Source: Chelativorans sp. AA-79
GTDB lineage: Bacteria > Pseudomonadota > Alphaproteobacteria > Rhizobiales > Rhizobiaceae
DNA: 64,000 nt
Direction: 5' to 3'
Assembly (NCBI RefSeq): GCF_029457495.1
Contig: NZ_CP120361.1
Span: 434,001-498,000, forward strand
In this document: positions 27,980-36,624 of the stretch, piece by piece
How the letters are laid out: each line of letters begins with the position of its first letter
Position numbering within the stretch: position 1 is the stretch's first letter
Notes under the pieces: model-generated
What the model was told of the DNA's origin: nothing
Seen by the model: the letters and a program-made list of their open reading frames with translations, nothing else
The model's database searches: none
Position numbers and translations under genes: made by a program

Positions 27980-28908
27980 ACCTTATCTCTGAGATGCTGA
28001 AGGACGGTCTGCGCGATCTTATAGCTGACGCGCACATTGGATTCACGCGTCACGCCGGCGATGTGGGGCGTCAGAACGAGATTCTTCAGCCCCTGGAACC
28101 TTGCGCCCTTCTCGGCGCCGAGCGGCTCTTCCTCGAACACGTCGAGGGCTGCCCCGGCGAGTCGCCCTTCACGAAGCGCCGCGCACAGGGCGTCCTCGTC
28201 CACGATGCCGCCCCGCGCCGCGTTGATGAGCACCGCATCCTTCTTCATGCGGCCGATGGCGGCGGCGTCTATCATGTGCCGTGTGTCCGGCGTCAGCGGC
28301 GTGTGCAGGCTGACCACATCCGCGTCCGCCAGGAGCCGCTCGAGCGTGACCTTGCGCGCGCCTTTCCAGGCGGCATGGTCGTCCGGCAGGAACGGGTCGT
28401 AAGCGATCACCGCCATGCCGAGCGCCTCCGCCCTGCGGCCCACCTCGCGCGCGATGGCGCCGAAGCCGACAAGCCCGATCGTCCTGCCGGAAGCCTCGCC
28501 GCCGATCAGGGCCTGCCGCGGCCACGCGCCGGCGGCGACGGCGGTGCTCGAGCCATAGGCGCCGCGCAGGAGGACGAGGGCCATCGCGATCACATATTCG
28601 GCGACGGCGAGATCGTTGGCGCCGGTGGCGGGATAGACCGCGATGCCACGTGCGGCACAAGCTTCCGTATCGATATTGTCGAGCCCGACGCCGAGGCGGC
28701 CGACGCATTCGAGCGCGGTCGCTGCCTCCAACAAGGAGACCCTCACCTGCGTGCGGTTGCGCACGACGAGCGCCCGCGCCCCTTGGAGGGCGGCGGCCAG
28801 TTCCGCCGGCCGGTCCACCAGCGACGGGTCATAGAGCGTGTCGAAGCCTTCGCACAGGTGCTCGACGGCGGCTTCATCCATGAATTCGCTGATGACGATT
28901 TCGGGCAT
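27976..28908 (-). CDS. slcC: D-isomer-type 2-hydroxyacid dehydrogenase, probable (S)-sulfolactate dehydrogenase SlcC
   Basis: 310 residues. GLVGFGAIAREVG is the Rossmann NAD motif; the catalytic Arg, Glu and His of the family are in NAARGGIVDEDAL, LDVFEEEP and LTPHIAGVTRES. Phosphoglycerate dehydrogenase-like proteins of this size next to comC and suyAB are the NAD-dependent (S)-sulfolactate dehydrogenases described in Chromohalobacter salexigens. It forms sulfopyruvate from (S)-sulfolactate. ATG 28908 fits the family; 14 bp from the TctB-like gene upstream, and overlapped by comC downstream. Confidence 0.86.
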   Translation of the reverse strand: MPEIVISEFMDEAAVEHLCEGFDTLYDPSLVDRPAELAAALQGARALVVRNRTQVRVSLLEAATALECVGRLGVGLDNIDTEACAARGIAVYPATGANDLAVAEYVIAMALVLLRGAYGSSTAVAAGAWPRQALIGGEASGRTIGLVGFGAIAREVGRRAEALGMAVIAYDPFLPDDHAAWKGARKVTLERLLADADVVSLHTPLTPDTRHMIDAAAIGRMKKDAVLINAARGGIVDEDALCAALREGRLAGAALDVFEEEPLGAEKGARFQGLKNLVLTPHIAGVTRESNVRVSYKIAQTVLQHLRDKV

Positions 28909-28922
28909 GTGTGGCGGTTTCC

Positions 28923-29426
28923 TTAAATGAGCAGGCCGCGCGGCATGGGGATGTTCAGTATGTTGGACATGAGAAGGTAGAAGAGGACGACCAATGTCAG
29001 GACCAGCGCCAGGTTGATCGACAGGCGGCGCGGTGTCTGGCGGCCAAATGTGCCGGTGAACATCAGGGCGATGCAAGCGAGAAGACTGGTCACGAAAATC
29101 CCGATGACCGGGAACAGCAGCGCCCACGCGACCATCACGACGACCAGGCTGATGCGGCGGCCAATTCCCTCCGCCTGCGCCCGCACGCCGGCGCCCGCCT
29201 CCATCGACCTGCCGCTCCGGCCGGTTAGGGATGCCGCGATCTGCAGGACGGCGAGAAGCGCCATGGCCGCGCCGACGGTGCGCGGGAACATCGCCGCCAT
29301 AGGCGACATGGCGAAGCTGGTGACGAAGACGTAGAGACCCAGCACAGCAAAGAGGATGGAGCCGACGGCGCCGGCCCAGTCCTTTTCCTGCACACCTGCC
29401 ACGCCAGGTTCGGAATTCCTCGTCAT
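28923..29426 (-). CDS. Tripartite tricarboxylate transporter small membrane subunit (TctB-like)
   Basis: 167 residues, four predicted membrane helices, poorly conserved sequence as usual for TctB. It starts inside the stop codon of the TctA-like gene (ATGA overlap) and is followed 14 bp later by slcC. With the large subunit and the periplasmic receptor it forms a secondary uptake system; in the sulfolactate cluster of C. salexigens a TTT system of this kind is the proposed sulfolactate importer. Confidence 0.85.
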   Translation of the reverse strand: MTRNSEPGVAGVQEKDWAGAVGSILFAVLGLYVFVTSFAMSPMAAMFPRTVGAAMALLAVLQIAASLTGRSGRSMEAGAGVRAQAEGIGRRISLVVVMVAWALLFPVIGIFVTSLLACIALMFTGTFGRQTPRRLSINLALVLTLVVLFYLLMSNILNIPMPRGLLI

Positions 29427-30943
29427 GGGCGGACCTCCGTCGGCTTCTGGGCGCCGGCGCGCAACTGCCTGATGAGTGGTACGCACAGGGTGAGCAGGAT
29501 CAGGCCGACAATGCCCCAGCTGATCGGGCGATCGAACAGGAGTTGGCCGCCGAAATCGTTTTGCGCCCTGCCGATCAGATAGGCCCGCATGAAGCCCTGC
29601 TCGGCAATCTGCCCGAGCACAAGGCCAAGGACGATGGGGGACGGCCCGTAGCCGGCCAGAGAGAGCAGCCAGCCGATCACACCCATCGCCACCATGACGG
29701 CCACGTCATGGGGGTTGGAATGGATGGAATAGCTGCCCATCACCGTCATGAAGGCAATGAGCGGCACCAGGAGCGTCTTGGGTGTGTTGACGATGAAACG
29801 GTAGGCGTAGCGGCCGATCAGCAGCCCCATCGGCAGCATCAGGACCGTGGCGATCAACAGCCCGAGCATGAAGACGTAGACGATGCCGCTCTGCTGCGTG
29901 AAGAGCTCTGGACCGGTGCGGATACCCTGGACGAGCAACGCGCCGAGGATGACGGCATCCGGCGGCGTGCCCGGTATCCCAAGCACCAGCGTAGGGATGA
30001 AGCCGCCGCCAACCGTGGCGTTGTTGGCACTTTCCGTGGCAAGCAGCCCGCCCGGCTCACCTTTCCCGAAACGCTCGGGATGCCGGCTGGCGCGGCGCGC
30101 TTCCGAGTAGGAGACGAGCGAGGCGATCGAGCCACCGGCACCCGGCAGAATCCCCACGAGCGTGCCGATGATCGAAGAGCGGACGAGATTGAAGGCGTTG
30201 GTCGCGCAATGGCCGACGGCCTCGAAGAAACGGATGCCGCGGCCAAGCGGCGCCGGCTCCAGATGCCGCTCCGGGCGGGCCACCATGTCGATCAGCACCG
30301 GAATGCAGTAGAGGCCGATCAGAGCCGAAACGATATCGATTCCGCCCAGGAGAACGGAGGAGCCGAAGGTGAAGCGCGTGTCGCCGCCGATGACGGCCAC
30401 ACCGATCATAGACAGGACGAGGCCGAAGGTGGCCCCGATCAGGCCCTTCAGCACGTTGCCGCTGGAAAGGCTGGCGACGAGGGTGAGGCCGAGAACCGCC
30501 AGCCAGAAATACTCGCTGGAATGGAAGGCGAGCGCCACCTGGGCGAGCATGGGCGCCAGCGTCATCAGGAGCACGGCGCCAACCAGGCCGCCGATGACGC
30601 TGGCCAGCGTCGCGAGCGTCATGGCGAGATCGCCATTGCCGCTCTTTGCCATCGGATACCCGTCGAAGGTTGTCGCGATGGCGGACGGCGTGCCGGGCGT
30701 GTTGACGAGAATCGCCGCATAGGCGCCGCCATAGATGGCGCCCGTATAGATGGCGCCCAGCATGATCAGGCCCGAGGCGGGATCCATTGCGAAGGTGAAC
30801 GGCACGAGCACGGCGATCGCCATAGTGGCCGATAGGCCGGGAAGCGCACCGATGACCGTGCCCAGCACCACGCCGGAAAGCGCCAGGACGAGATTGAACG
30901 GGCTGAAGGCCTGGCCAAGAATGAATCCGAAATCGATCTGCAT
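29423..30943 (-). CDS. Tripartite tricarboxylate transporter large membrane subunit (TctA-like)
   Basis: 506 residues, about twelve membrane helices. GTVIGALPGLSATMAIAVL near the N-terminus and the repeated GILPGAGGSIASLVSYSEA in the middle are the two inverted-repeat motifs of TctA; NTPGTPSAIATTFDGYP is also typical. It is the transport channel of the TTT system, taking substrate from the receptor encoded 68 bp upstream. Substrate is inferred to be sulfolactate from the operon. Confidence 0.9.
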   Translation of the reverse strand: MQIDFGFILGQAFSPFNLVLALSGVVLGTVIGALPGLSATMAIAVLVPFTFAMDPASGLIMLGAIYTGAIYGGAYAAILVNTPGTPSAIATTFDGYPMAKSGNGDLAMTLATLASVIGGLVGAVLLMTLAPMLAQVALAFHSSEYFWLAVLGLTLVASLSSGNVLKGLIGATFGLVLSMIGVAVIGGDTRFTFGSSVLLGGIDIVSALIGLYCIPVLIDMVARPERHLEPAPLGRGIRFFEAVGHCATNAFNLVRSSIIGTLVGILPGAGGSIASLVSYSEARRASRHPERFGKGEPGGLLATESANNATVGGGFIPTLVLGIPGTPPDAVILGALLVQGIRTGPELFTQQSGIVYVFMLGLLIATVLMLPMGLLIGRYAYRFIVNTPKTLLVPLIAFMTVMGSYSIHSNPHDVAVMVAMGVIGWLLSLAGYGPSPIVLGLVLGQIAEQGFMRAYLIGRAQNDFGGQLLFDRPISWGIVGLILLTLCVPLIRQLRAGAQKPTEVRP

Positions 30944-31011
30944 GGCAGGGTTCCCGGCTTTCGCAAAACGGCCGACCGCGGTCGAACGCCGTGGTCGGCC
31001 ATCTCGTCGTG

Positions 31012-31962
31012 CTACTGTTCGGCGGCCAGTTGCTCGGCAATTTCCTTGTAGATCCGCCTCCTCTCGGCCATGAACGCGTCCATTTCGCCATAGGGAACGT
31101 CGAGCATGGCGAAACCGGCATCCTCCATCTGCTTCACGAATTCGGAGTCCGTGTTGATTTTGCCGATGATATCGGAGAGTTGCCGGCGCACCGCCTCCGG
31201 CGTCGACTTCGGTACTGCGATGCCGCGATACGCCCCGCCGACCATGTCGATGCCGAGTTCCTTGAAGGTGGGCACATCCGGAAAGAGCGGATGCCGCTCC
31301 TCCTGTGCGACCGCCAGCATGCGCACCTCATTTCCTTGGCCGGCCGCCACGGTCGTGTACCCCCAAAGAGCATCGACCTCGCCGCCGAGAAGCGCGGGCA
31401 CGGTGGCACCGGTGCCGGTGTAGGGAATGTAGGTGAGCTTCGCCCCCGTCGCGTTGGCGAAGCGCTGGTTGGCGATGTGATTGGCCGAGTTGGTGGCCGT
31501 CCCGCCCACGGTAACGGACCCGGGCGCAGCGGTCGCGGCCTCTACCAGGTCCTGCAGCGACTTGAACTCGCTGTCGGCACGCACGACCAGCGCGTCGGGC
31601 GTGAAGTGGAACATGTAGATGTTGACGAGGTCTTCCGTCGTATAGCCGGGCTCCTGCAGGAGCGGCTGCATGATGATGTGCGGCAGGTTGGTGCCCATGA
31701 TCGTGTAGCCGTCGCCCGGCTGGTCGTTGAGCACGGACCAGGCCTGAGCGCCGCCTGCACCCGCCTGGTACTGGATGATCAGATCCTGTCCGGTGATCTT
31801 CTTGAAGAAGGGCTGCTGGAGACGGGCGGATATGTCGCTTTCCCCGCCGGGATTGAAGGGAATGATGTAGTTCACCGGCTTGTCCGGGAATGCCATGGCG
31901 GCATTCGAAAGGAAAGTGAAGGCCGCGGCAGCGGCCCACAGGATGGTTTTCTTCAACACCAT
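31012..31962 (-). CDS. Tripartite tricarboxylate transporter receptor protein (TctC/Bug family)
   Basis: 316 residues with an N-terminal signal sequence (about residues 1-24, ending AMAFP). Bug-family features include the early PVNYIIPFNPGGESD segment, where the conserved Pro-Gly-Gly loop binds a carboxylate, and the IMGTNLP loop. GGGAGG lies 5 nt before the ATG. It presents substrate to the TctAB channel; a carboxylate such as sulfolactate suits a Bug receptor. Third gene of the suy operon, 37 bp after suyB. Confidence 0.9.
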   Translation of the reverse strand: MVLKKTILWAAAAAFTFLSNAAMAFPDKPVNYIIPFNPGGESDISARLQQPFFKKITGQDLIIQYQAGAGGAQAWSVLNDQPGDGYTIMGTNLPHIIMQPLLQEPGYTTEDLVNIYMFHFTPDALVVRADSEFKSLQDLVEAATAAPGSVTVGGTATNSANHIANQRFANATGAKLTYIPYTGTGATVPALLGGEVDALWGYTTVAAGQGNEVRMLAVAQEERHPLFPDVPTFKELGIDMVGGAYRGIAVPKSTPEAVRRQLSDIIGKINTDSEFVKQMEDAGFAMLDVPYGEMDAFMAERRRIYKEIAEQLAAEQ

Positions 31963-31999
31963 AACGTCCTCCCTGGTCTGGTGTTTTGCAGCGCCCGGG

Positions 32000-33181
32000 T
32001 CAGGCGCTGCGGTAGAGCTTCGTCATGACGAATTCGCGATGTCCGAGCGCCTCGGCCGCCGTGTTGCGGCCGTTGGCCGTGCGCGCGATCATGTCGATCA
32101 GGGCATCGCCTGCGTCATCAAGGGTCATCTCACGGCGCAGAATGCCGGAGACGTCCACGTCTATGTGCTCGCCCATGGTCCGGACGGTGCGCGGGTTGGC
32201 GGAAATCTTGATGACCGGAACGATCGGGTTTCCGATGACATTGCCCTGGCCCGTGGGGAAGGTGTGGACCACGTAGCCGCCTGCCGCCATCAGGGTGACG
32301 CATTCCGCCGCGGCGGAGGATGTGTCCATGAAATAGAGGCCCGCTCCGGATTTCGGCGCCTCGGCCGGTTCGAGGATGTCGATGTAGCGCGAGGTGCGGC
32401 CGATCTTCTCCAGATTGCCGAGCGCCTTTTCCTCGATCGTCGTCAGGCCGCCTTCGATATTGCCCTTGGTCGGCTGACTTTCCGAGAGATCGTCGACCTT
32501 GTTGGCCTCGATCACCTCGTCCTGATAGGCCTTCCACATCCGGTACCAGCGCTCGCCGACCTCCGGATTGATGGCGCGCGCCTTGGCGATGTGCTCCGCA
32601 CCGGTGATCTCCGACGTTTCGCCGAAGCAGCCGTAGATGCCCTCGGGCAGGAGCTTGTCGTACATGTTGCCCACCGTCGGGCAGGAGCCGAGGCCTGTGG
32701 TGGTGTCGCTCTCGCCGCATTTGGTGGAGACCCACAACTCGGAGATGGAGCACTCCTCGCGCTGCAGCTCCGTGGCATGGTGGACGAACTCCTTCGCCTT
32801 GCGGGAGGCGTCCATGATCGTCTTCAGATCGCCGTTCTGCTCGATGGAGAAGCCCGCGACCGGCTTTCCGGTCTCGGCGATGCCGTCGACGATCCTCTTC
32901 GTCCAGCCCGGCTCGATGCCGATGACCACGACCGCGGCAACATTGGGGTTCGCCCCCGTCCCTATCATCGTGCGGAAATGCAGGTCGAGGTCGGCGCCGA
33001 ATTGCAGACGCCCATAGGCGTGCGGCAGGGCGAGCGTGCCCTTGATATTGTTGGCGACCGCTTCGCAAGCGGCGTTTGAGATATCGTCGACGGGCAGGAT
33101 GACCACGTGGTTGCGCACGCCGACACGGCCGTTCTCGCGGCGATAGCCCTTGAAAGTGAGGTTCGCGTATTTGGATGCCAT
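32000..33181 (-). CDS. suyB: (2R)-sulfolactate sulfo-lyase, large (beta) subunit
   Basis: 393 residues, UxaA/GarD C-terminal-type domain. [20 protein letters not shown] holds cysteines likely to carry the metal/Fe-S site of this family. SuyB joins SuyA to cleave (R)-sulfolactate into pyruvate and sulfite. Altronate dehydratase (UxaA) has the same two domains fused in one chain; here they are separate genes, as in known suyAB, and the neighbours are slcC, comC and a TTT importer, none of which belongs to altronate metabolism. The 18-nt gap to suyA and GGAAGGG before the ATG indicate co-translation. Confidence 0.88.
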   Translation of the reverse strand: MASKYANLTFKGYRRENGRVGVRNHVVILPVDDISNAACEAVANNIKGTLALPHAYGRLQFGADLDLHFRTMIGTGANPNVAAVVVIGIEPGWTKRIVDGIAETGKPVAGFSIEQNGDLKTIMDASRKAKEFVHHATELQREECSISELWVSTKCGESDTTTGLGSCPTVGNMYDKLLPEGIYGCFGETSEITGAEHIAKARAINPEVGERWYRMWKAYQDEVIEANKVDDLSESQPTKGNIEGGLTTIEEKALGNLEKIGRTSRYIDILEPAEAPKSGAGLYFMDTSSAAAECVTLMAAGGYVVHTFPTGQGNVIGNPIVPVIKISANPRTVRTMGEHIDVDVSGILRREMTLDDAGDALIDMIARTANGRNTAAEALGHREFVMTKLYRSA

Positions 33182-33199
33182 TGAACTGCCCTTCCCGGC

Positions 33200-33487
33200 T
33201 TACCAGCGCTTGGTCTTGAGATTGTGGACGTGCACATGTCCGCCCTTTTCGACGTCGGCGATGATCTTGCCGATGTCCTCGCCGTATTTGACCGCGGTGT
33301 CGCCGTTCCTCAGATCCTTGAGCGCCACCTTGTGACCGATCGGCACATCGGCCTTCGCCGTAAGCTGAAAGCTCGAGTTGTCGGCGGTGACGACGCACAG
33401 CATGTCCGTGCCCGCCTTGAGATCCTCCACGACGACGACGCCGACATTGTCCTCATGATCATGCACGAGAAGATGCGGGTTTTGCAT
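33200..33487 (-). CDS. suyA: (2R)-sulfolactate sulfo-lyase, small (alpha) subunit
   Basis: 95 residues forming a single SAF domain. It begins with HDHEDNVGVVVVEDL and ends HVHVHNLKTKRW, the latter being the typical C-terminus of small altronate-dehydratase-like subunits. In SuyAB the small subunit binds the substrate carboxylate beside SuyB. GAGGG precedes the ATG. It is the first gene of an eight-gene operon (suyA, suyB, TctC, TctA, TctB, slcC, comC, exporter) running leftward to 25942. Confidence 0.88.
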   Translation of the reverse strand: MQNPHLLVHDHEDNVGVVVVEDLKAGTDMLCVVTADNSSFQLTAKADVPIGHKVALKDLRNGDTAVKYGEDIGKIIADVEKGGHVHVHNLKTKRW

Positions 33488-33499
33488 TTTGCCCTCGCT

Positions 33500-33530
33500 C
33501 TTATATTTTATGTCTTATATAAGATATAAG
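33500..33530. promoter_or_regulatory. operator cluster at the suy promoter (CTTATATAAG palindrome plus half sites)
   Basis: CTTATATAAG (33514-33523) is a perfect 10-bp palindrome just downstream of the -10 box. The half site CTTATAT recurs at 33500-33506 and, inverted, ATATAAG at 33524-33530 overlapping the -10. This arrangement in the divergent suyA/GntR gap is what a repressor needs; the adjacent GntR/UTRA protein is the obvious candidate. Confidence 0.6.
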
Positions 33531-33553
33531 TCACATGCATGTGGCCATGTCAA
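33524..33553 (-). promoter_or_regulatory. promoter of the suyA operon
   Basis: Read on the minus strand, TTGACA (plus-strand 33553-33548) and TTATAT (33529-33524) are spaced 18 bp, 37 bp ahead of the suyA start codon. The -35 is a perfect consensus and this is the only gap in front of the operon, in an AT-rich patch of otherwise GC-rich DNA. Confidence 0.65.
33532..33543. promoter_or_regulatory. 12-bp palindrome within the suy promoter spacer
   Basis: CACATGCATGTG is a perfect palindrome located between the -35 and -10 boxes of the suy promoter. It may be a second regulator site, distinct in sequence from the CTTATATAAG operator. Confidence 0.4.
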
Positions 33554-33598
33554 TCACCGGACGTTAAAAGGCGCGAAGCGCACGCAGGATCGCACGTC

Positions 33599-34333
33599 AT
33601 GACCGAGGTTACCGAAGCCAGGGCTTTCGGGTTCAGGCCCCTCTATCTCCAGGTGAAGGAAAGCCTCGTCCGGCGGCTGATCGAAGGGAGCTGGCAGCCC
33701 GGCCAGATCATTCCCTCGGAAATGGATCTGGCCCGCGAATTGGGCGTCAGCCAGGGGACGGTGCGCAAGGCCCTCGATGCCATGACGGCGGAGAACCTGC
33801 TGATCCGTCGGCAAGGGCGGGGCACCTATGTGGCCGAGCCGGAGGAAAGCCGGATCCTGTTCCAGTTCTTCCGTCTCGTTCCCGACAGCGGCGAGCGTTC
33901 CTTTCCCAATTCGCGGGTGCTGCAATCGAAGCTTGCAAACGCCAGCAAGGAAGAGGCCGAGAGTCTCAAGATATCGATCGGCGCGGATGTCTGGAAGATC
34001 GAGCGCCTGCGCACCCTGCAGCAGGCGCCGCTCCTCATCGAGACGATCACGCTTCCTGCCGCCCGCTTTCCCGGCTTCGAGGCGCTGACGGAAATTCCCA
34101 ACAATGTCTACCGTCTCTATTCGCAGCGGTGGGGCATTACCATCGCGGGCGCCTCGGAAAAGCTGAAGGCCGTCGGCGCGAGCATCCGCGATGCGCGCAT
34201 GCTCGGCTGCCGCCCCGGCGTGCCGATGCTCCATATTTCGCGCACGGCGCTGGATCTTGCACAGGAGCCGGTGGAGCTGCGCGTCTCACGCTGCCTTACG
34301 GAACGGGCGCATTACGTCTCCGACCTGAGATAG
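33599..34333 (+). CDS. GntR-family regulator, HutC subfamily (UTRA domain), probable regulator of the sulfolactate operon
   Basis: 244 residues. Winged helix at about 11-77 (IIPSEMDLARELGVSQGTVR, then RRQGRGTYV), followed by a UTRA effector domain ending with a segment VSRCLTERAHYVSDLR typical of HutC-like proteins. It is transcribed divergently from suyA with only 111 bp between the coding regions, and palindromic operators sit over the suy promoter. It most likely represses the operon until sulfolactate or a derivative binds. ATG 33599 is preferred to an in-frame ATG at 33539 that would run through the operator. It meets the convergent dgoD-like gene with a 2-bp gap. Confidence 0.87.
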   Translation: MTEVTEARAFGFRPLYLQVKESLVRRLIEGSWQPGQIIPSEMDLARELGVSQGTVRKALDAMTAENLLIRRQGRGTYVAEPEESRILFQFFRLVPDSGERSFPNSRVLQSKLANASKEEAESLKISIGADVWKIERLRTLQQAPLLIETITLPAARFPGFEALTEIPNNVYRLYSQRWGITIAGASEKLKAVGASIRDARMLGCRPGVPMLHISRTALDLAQEPVELRVSRCLTERAHYVSDLR

Positions 34334-34335
34334 GC

Positions 34336-35502
34336 TCACCATTCGGCATAGGTGCCGTCGGCGTGCGTCCAGTCGGGATCGGGCAGATACCAATCCGTCC
34401 GTGCCGCCGCGATCTTGTCCGTATCGAGCTCGATGCCCAGCCCCGCTCGGGAATTCAGCGGGAAAGCGCCGTCGACGACGGTGAGCGGCTGCGGGTCGGT
34501 CAGATAGTCGAGCAGGTCGCCCTGCGGCAGGCCGGAAAAGCCCTGGTGATAGTGAAGCCCCAGGCTTTGTTCCTGGATGACCACGTTGGGGCAGCAGAAG
34601 CCGACCTGCAGCGAGGCGGCGAGCGACACGGGCCCGTTGGGGCAGTGCGGGGCGACCGCGACATCATAGATTTCGGCCAGCCGGGCGATCTTCTCCAGCT
34701 CGAACAGGCCGGTCAGCGAGACATCCGGCTGGATGATATCGACCGCGCCCGAATCGAGAAGGCGCTTGAACTCCCAGCGCGAGGTGAGCCGTTCGCCGGT
34801 GGCGACGGGAATCGAGCCCGCAGTGCGGGCCAGTGTTTTGAGGCTCTCCTCGTTCTCGGGCGTGACCGGTTCCTCCACCCACATCGGCCGAAACTGCTCC
34901 AGCTCCTTGAGCAGAGGCTTCAGCGCAGCCCGGTGTACCCGGCCATGAAAGTCGAGCGCTATGTCGAGCCCGTTTCCAAAAGCATCGCGCAAGGCCCCCA
35001 TCCGCGCCGCGGCGGCGTCGATGGTCTCGAGTTCGCCGACATATCCCAGGGCCGCGGTCGCATTCATCTTGACGGCGGTAAAGCCCTGCTCGATGCGCTG
35101 GCGGGCGTGCTCGACAACGTCATCCGGCTCGTCTCCGCCGATCCAGGCGTAGGCGCGGAGCCTGTTGCGCACCGCACCACCCAGGAATTCGTGAACGGCA
35201 AGGCCGTGCACCTTGCCCTTGATGTCCCACAAGGCCTGTTCGATCGCCGCCGCCGCGGTCGCCAGCACCGCGCCACCGCGAAAGAAGGCGCCCTTGCGCA
35301 GGCGCTGGGCGATGTCTTCTATTCGCCCCGCCTCCATGCCCTGGAGATTCGCCGCCATGTCCTCGATGGCGCCGACCACCGCCCGAGAGCGCTTCGGCAC
35401 AATCGCCTCACCCCAGCCTGCGTATCCGTCATCGGTGGTGACGCGGACGAAAATCCAGCGCGGCGGCACTCGAAAAGTGTCGATGGCGGCAATGCGTGCC
35501 AT
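34336..35502 (-). CDS. dgoD: Enolase-superfamily sugar-acid dehydratase, galactonate dehydratase (DgoD)-like
   Basis: 388 residues, mandelate racemase/muconate lactonising fold. Metal and catalytic residues visible: Asp184 and His186 in LDFHGRVH, Glu in WVEEPVTPEN (about 208-217), GERLTSRWEF and the HCPNGP loop with catalytic His. This pattern (DFHGRVH with EEPV-PEN) is that of DgoD, which dehydrates D-galactonate to 2-dehydro-3-deoxygalactonate. It is the last gene of the sugar ABC operon with an SDR that could make the sugar acid. Position beside a sulfolactate operon leaves open a sulfonated sugar acid as substrate. Confidence 0.83.
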   Translation of the reverse strand: MARIAAIDTFRVPPRWIFVRVTTDDGYAGWGEAIVPKRSRAVVGAIEDMAANLQGMEAGRIEDIAQRLRKGAFFRGGAVLATAAAAIEQALWDIKGKVHGLAVHEFLGGAVRNRLRAYAWIGGDEPDDVVEHARQRIEQGFTAVKMNATAALGYVGELETIDAAAARMGALRDAFGNGLDIALDFHGRVHRAALKPLLKELEQFRPMWVEEPVTPENEESLKTLARTAGSIPVATGERLTSRWEFKRLLDSGAVDIIQPDVSLTGLFELEKIARLAEIYDVAVAPHCPNGPVSLAASLQVGFCCPNVVIQEQSLGLHYHQGFSGLPQGDLLDYLTDPQPLTVVDGAFPLNSRAGLGIELDTDKIAAARTDWYLPDPDWTHADGTYAEW

Positions 35503-35538
35503 AAAAAGCTCCTGATGTGCGCCCTGCCCAAACCCTGC

Positions 35539-36624
35539 CTAGCGCAAGGCCAGCCCGGTCGTGCTGTCGAAGATATGCAGATATTTGGCATCGGCGGTGA
35601 ACGTGACGTTCTGGTCGACCTTGACGGGCCGGTCCCGCGGCACACGCGCCGTAAGCTGTCCCCCATCGGTTGTGAAATGGACGAATTGCTCGGAGCCCAG
35701 CATCTCCACCACCTCGACAGCGCCGTCGATCGGACTCCCGCCCTCACCGTTCAGGATCAGGCTTTCAGGGCGGATGCCGACAGTGACCCGGTCCGATCGG
35801 GTCTTCTTAAGCGCGCGCGCCTGCGCGGCCGAAAGCGGGAACCGCGCGGCCCCCGTGACAAGCGCCACTTCGTCGCCGGCGTGTTCGATGCGGCATTCGA
35901 GGAAACCCATTGCCGGGGTGCCGATGAACGAGGCCACGAACTTGTTGTCCGGCCGGTCGTACAGCTCGTCAGGCGTGCCCACCTGGTGGATGCGCCCTTC
36001 GTTCATGACCACGATCCGGTCACCCATGGTGAGTGCTTCCACCTGGTCGTGCGTCACATAGACTGCGGTCGCATCCACGGCACGGTGCACTTTCAGGATC
36101 TCCCCCCGCATCTGGACACGCAGATGCGCGTCGAGGTTCGACAGCGGTTCGTCGAGCAGGAAGACGGCGGGGTCACGGACGATCGCCCGGCCGAGCGCCA
36201 CGCGCTGGCGCTGTCCGCCGGAAAGCTGGCGTGGCCGGCGGTTCAGATAGGGCGCGATGTTGAGCATTTCCGCCGCTCGCCGCACCCTGTTGTCGATCTC
36301 CTGCTTGCCCAGCTTTCGGCGCCGCAGGCCGAAGGCCATGTTGTCGTAGACGGACATGTGCGGATACAGCCCGTAGTTCTGGAACACCATGGCGATGTCC
36401 CGGTCACCCACATCCACATCGTTCACACAGCTCTTGTCGAAGTAAAGCTCGCCGCCGCTGATCTGCTCGAGCCCCGCGATAATGCGCAGCAATGTCGTCT
36501 TGCCCGAGCCGGAGGGACCGACCAGCACGATGAATTCGTGGTCTCCGATTTCGAGGTTGCAGTCGTGCAGGACCTGAACCTCGCCGTACCACTTCTCGAT
36601 ATTGCTCAGCGTGATGCTTGCCAT
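35539..36624 (-). CDS. ugpC: CUT1 sugar ABC transporter ATP-binding protein (UgpC/MsmK/MalK type)
   Basis: 361 residues. Walker [10 protein letters not shown] at 36-44, signature [15 protein letters not shown] and Walker [13 protein letters not shown] are intact, followed by the C-terminal TOBE/MalK-type regulatory domain (about 240-361). It energises the importer formed by the two permeases and the binding protein encoded upstream. ATG overlaps the SDR stop by 1 nt. Confidence 0.92.
   Translation of the reverse strand: MASITLSNIEKWYGEVQVLHDCNLEIGDHEFIVLVGPSGSGKTTLLRIIAGLEQISGGELYFDKSCVNDVDVGDRDIAMVFQNYGLYPHMSVYDNMAFGLRRRKLGKQEIDNRVRRAAEMLNIAPYLNRRPRQLSGGQRQRVALGRAIVRDPAVFLLDEPLSNLDAHLRVQMRGEILKVHRAVDATAVYVTHDQVEALTMGDRIVVMNEGRIHQVGTPDELYDRPDNKFVASFIGTPAMGFLECRIEHAGDEVALVTGAARFPLSAAQARALKKTRSDRVTVGIRPESLILNGEGGSPIDGAVEVVEMLGSEQFVHFTTDGGQLTARVPRDRPVKVDQNVTFTADAKYLHIFDSTTGLALR

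Noticed and set aside
32000..33487. Altronate/galactarate dehydratase (UxaA/GarD) instead of SuyAB
   Set aside because: Considered because of the shared fold and a nearby dgoD-like gene, but the subunits are separate genes and are followed by slcC, comC, a TTT importer and a sulfite/sulfate-type exporter.
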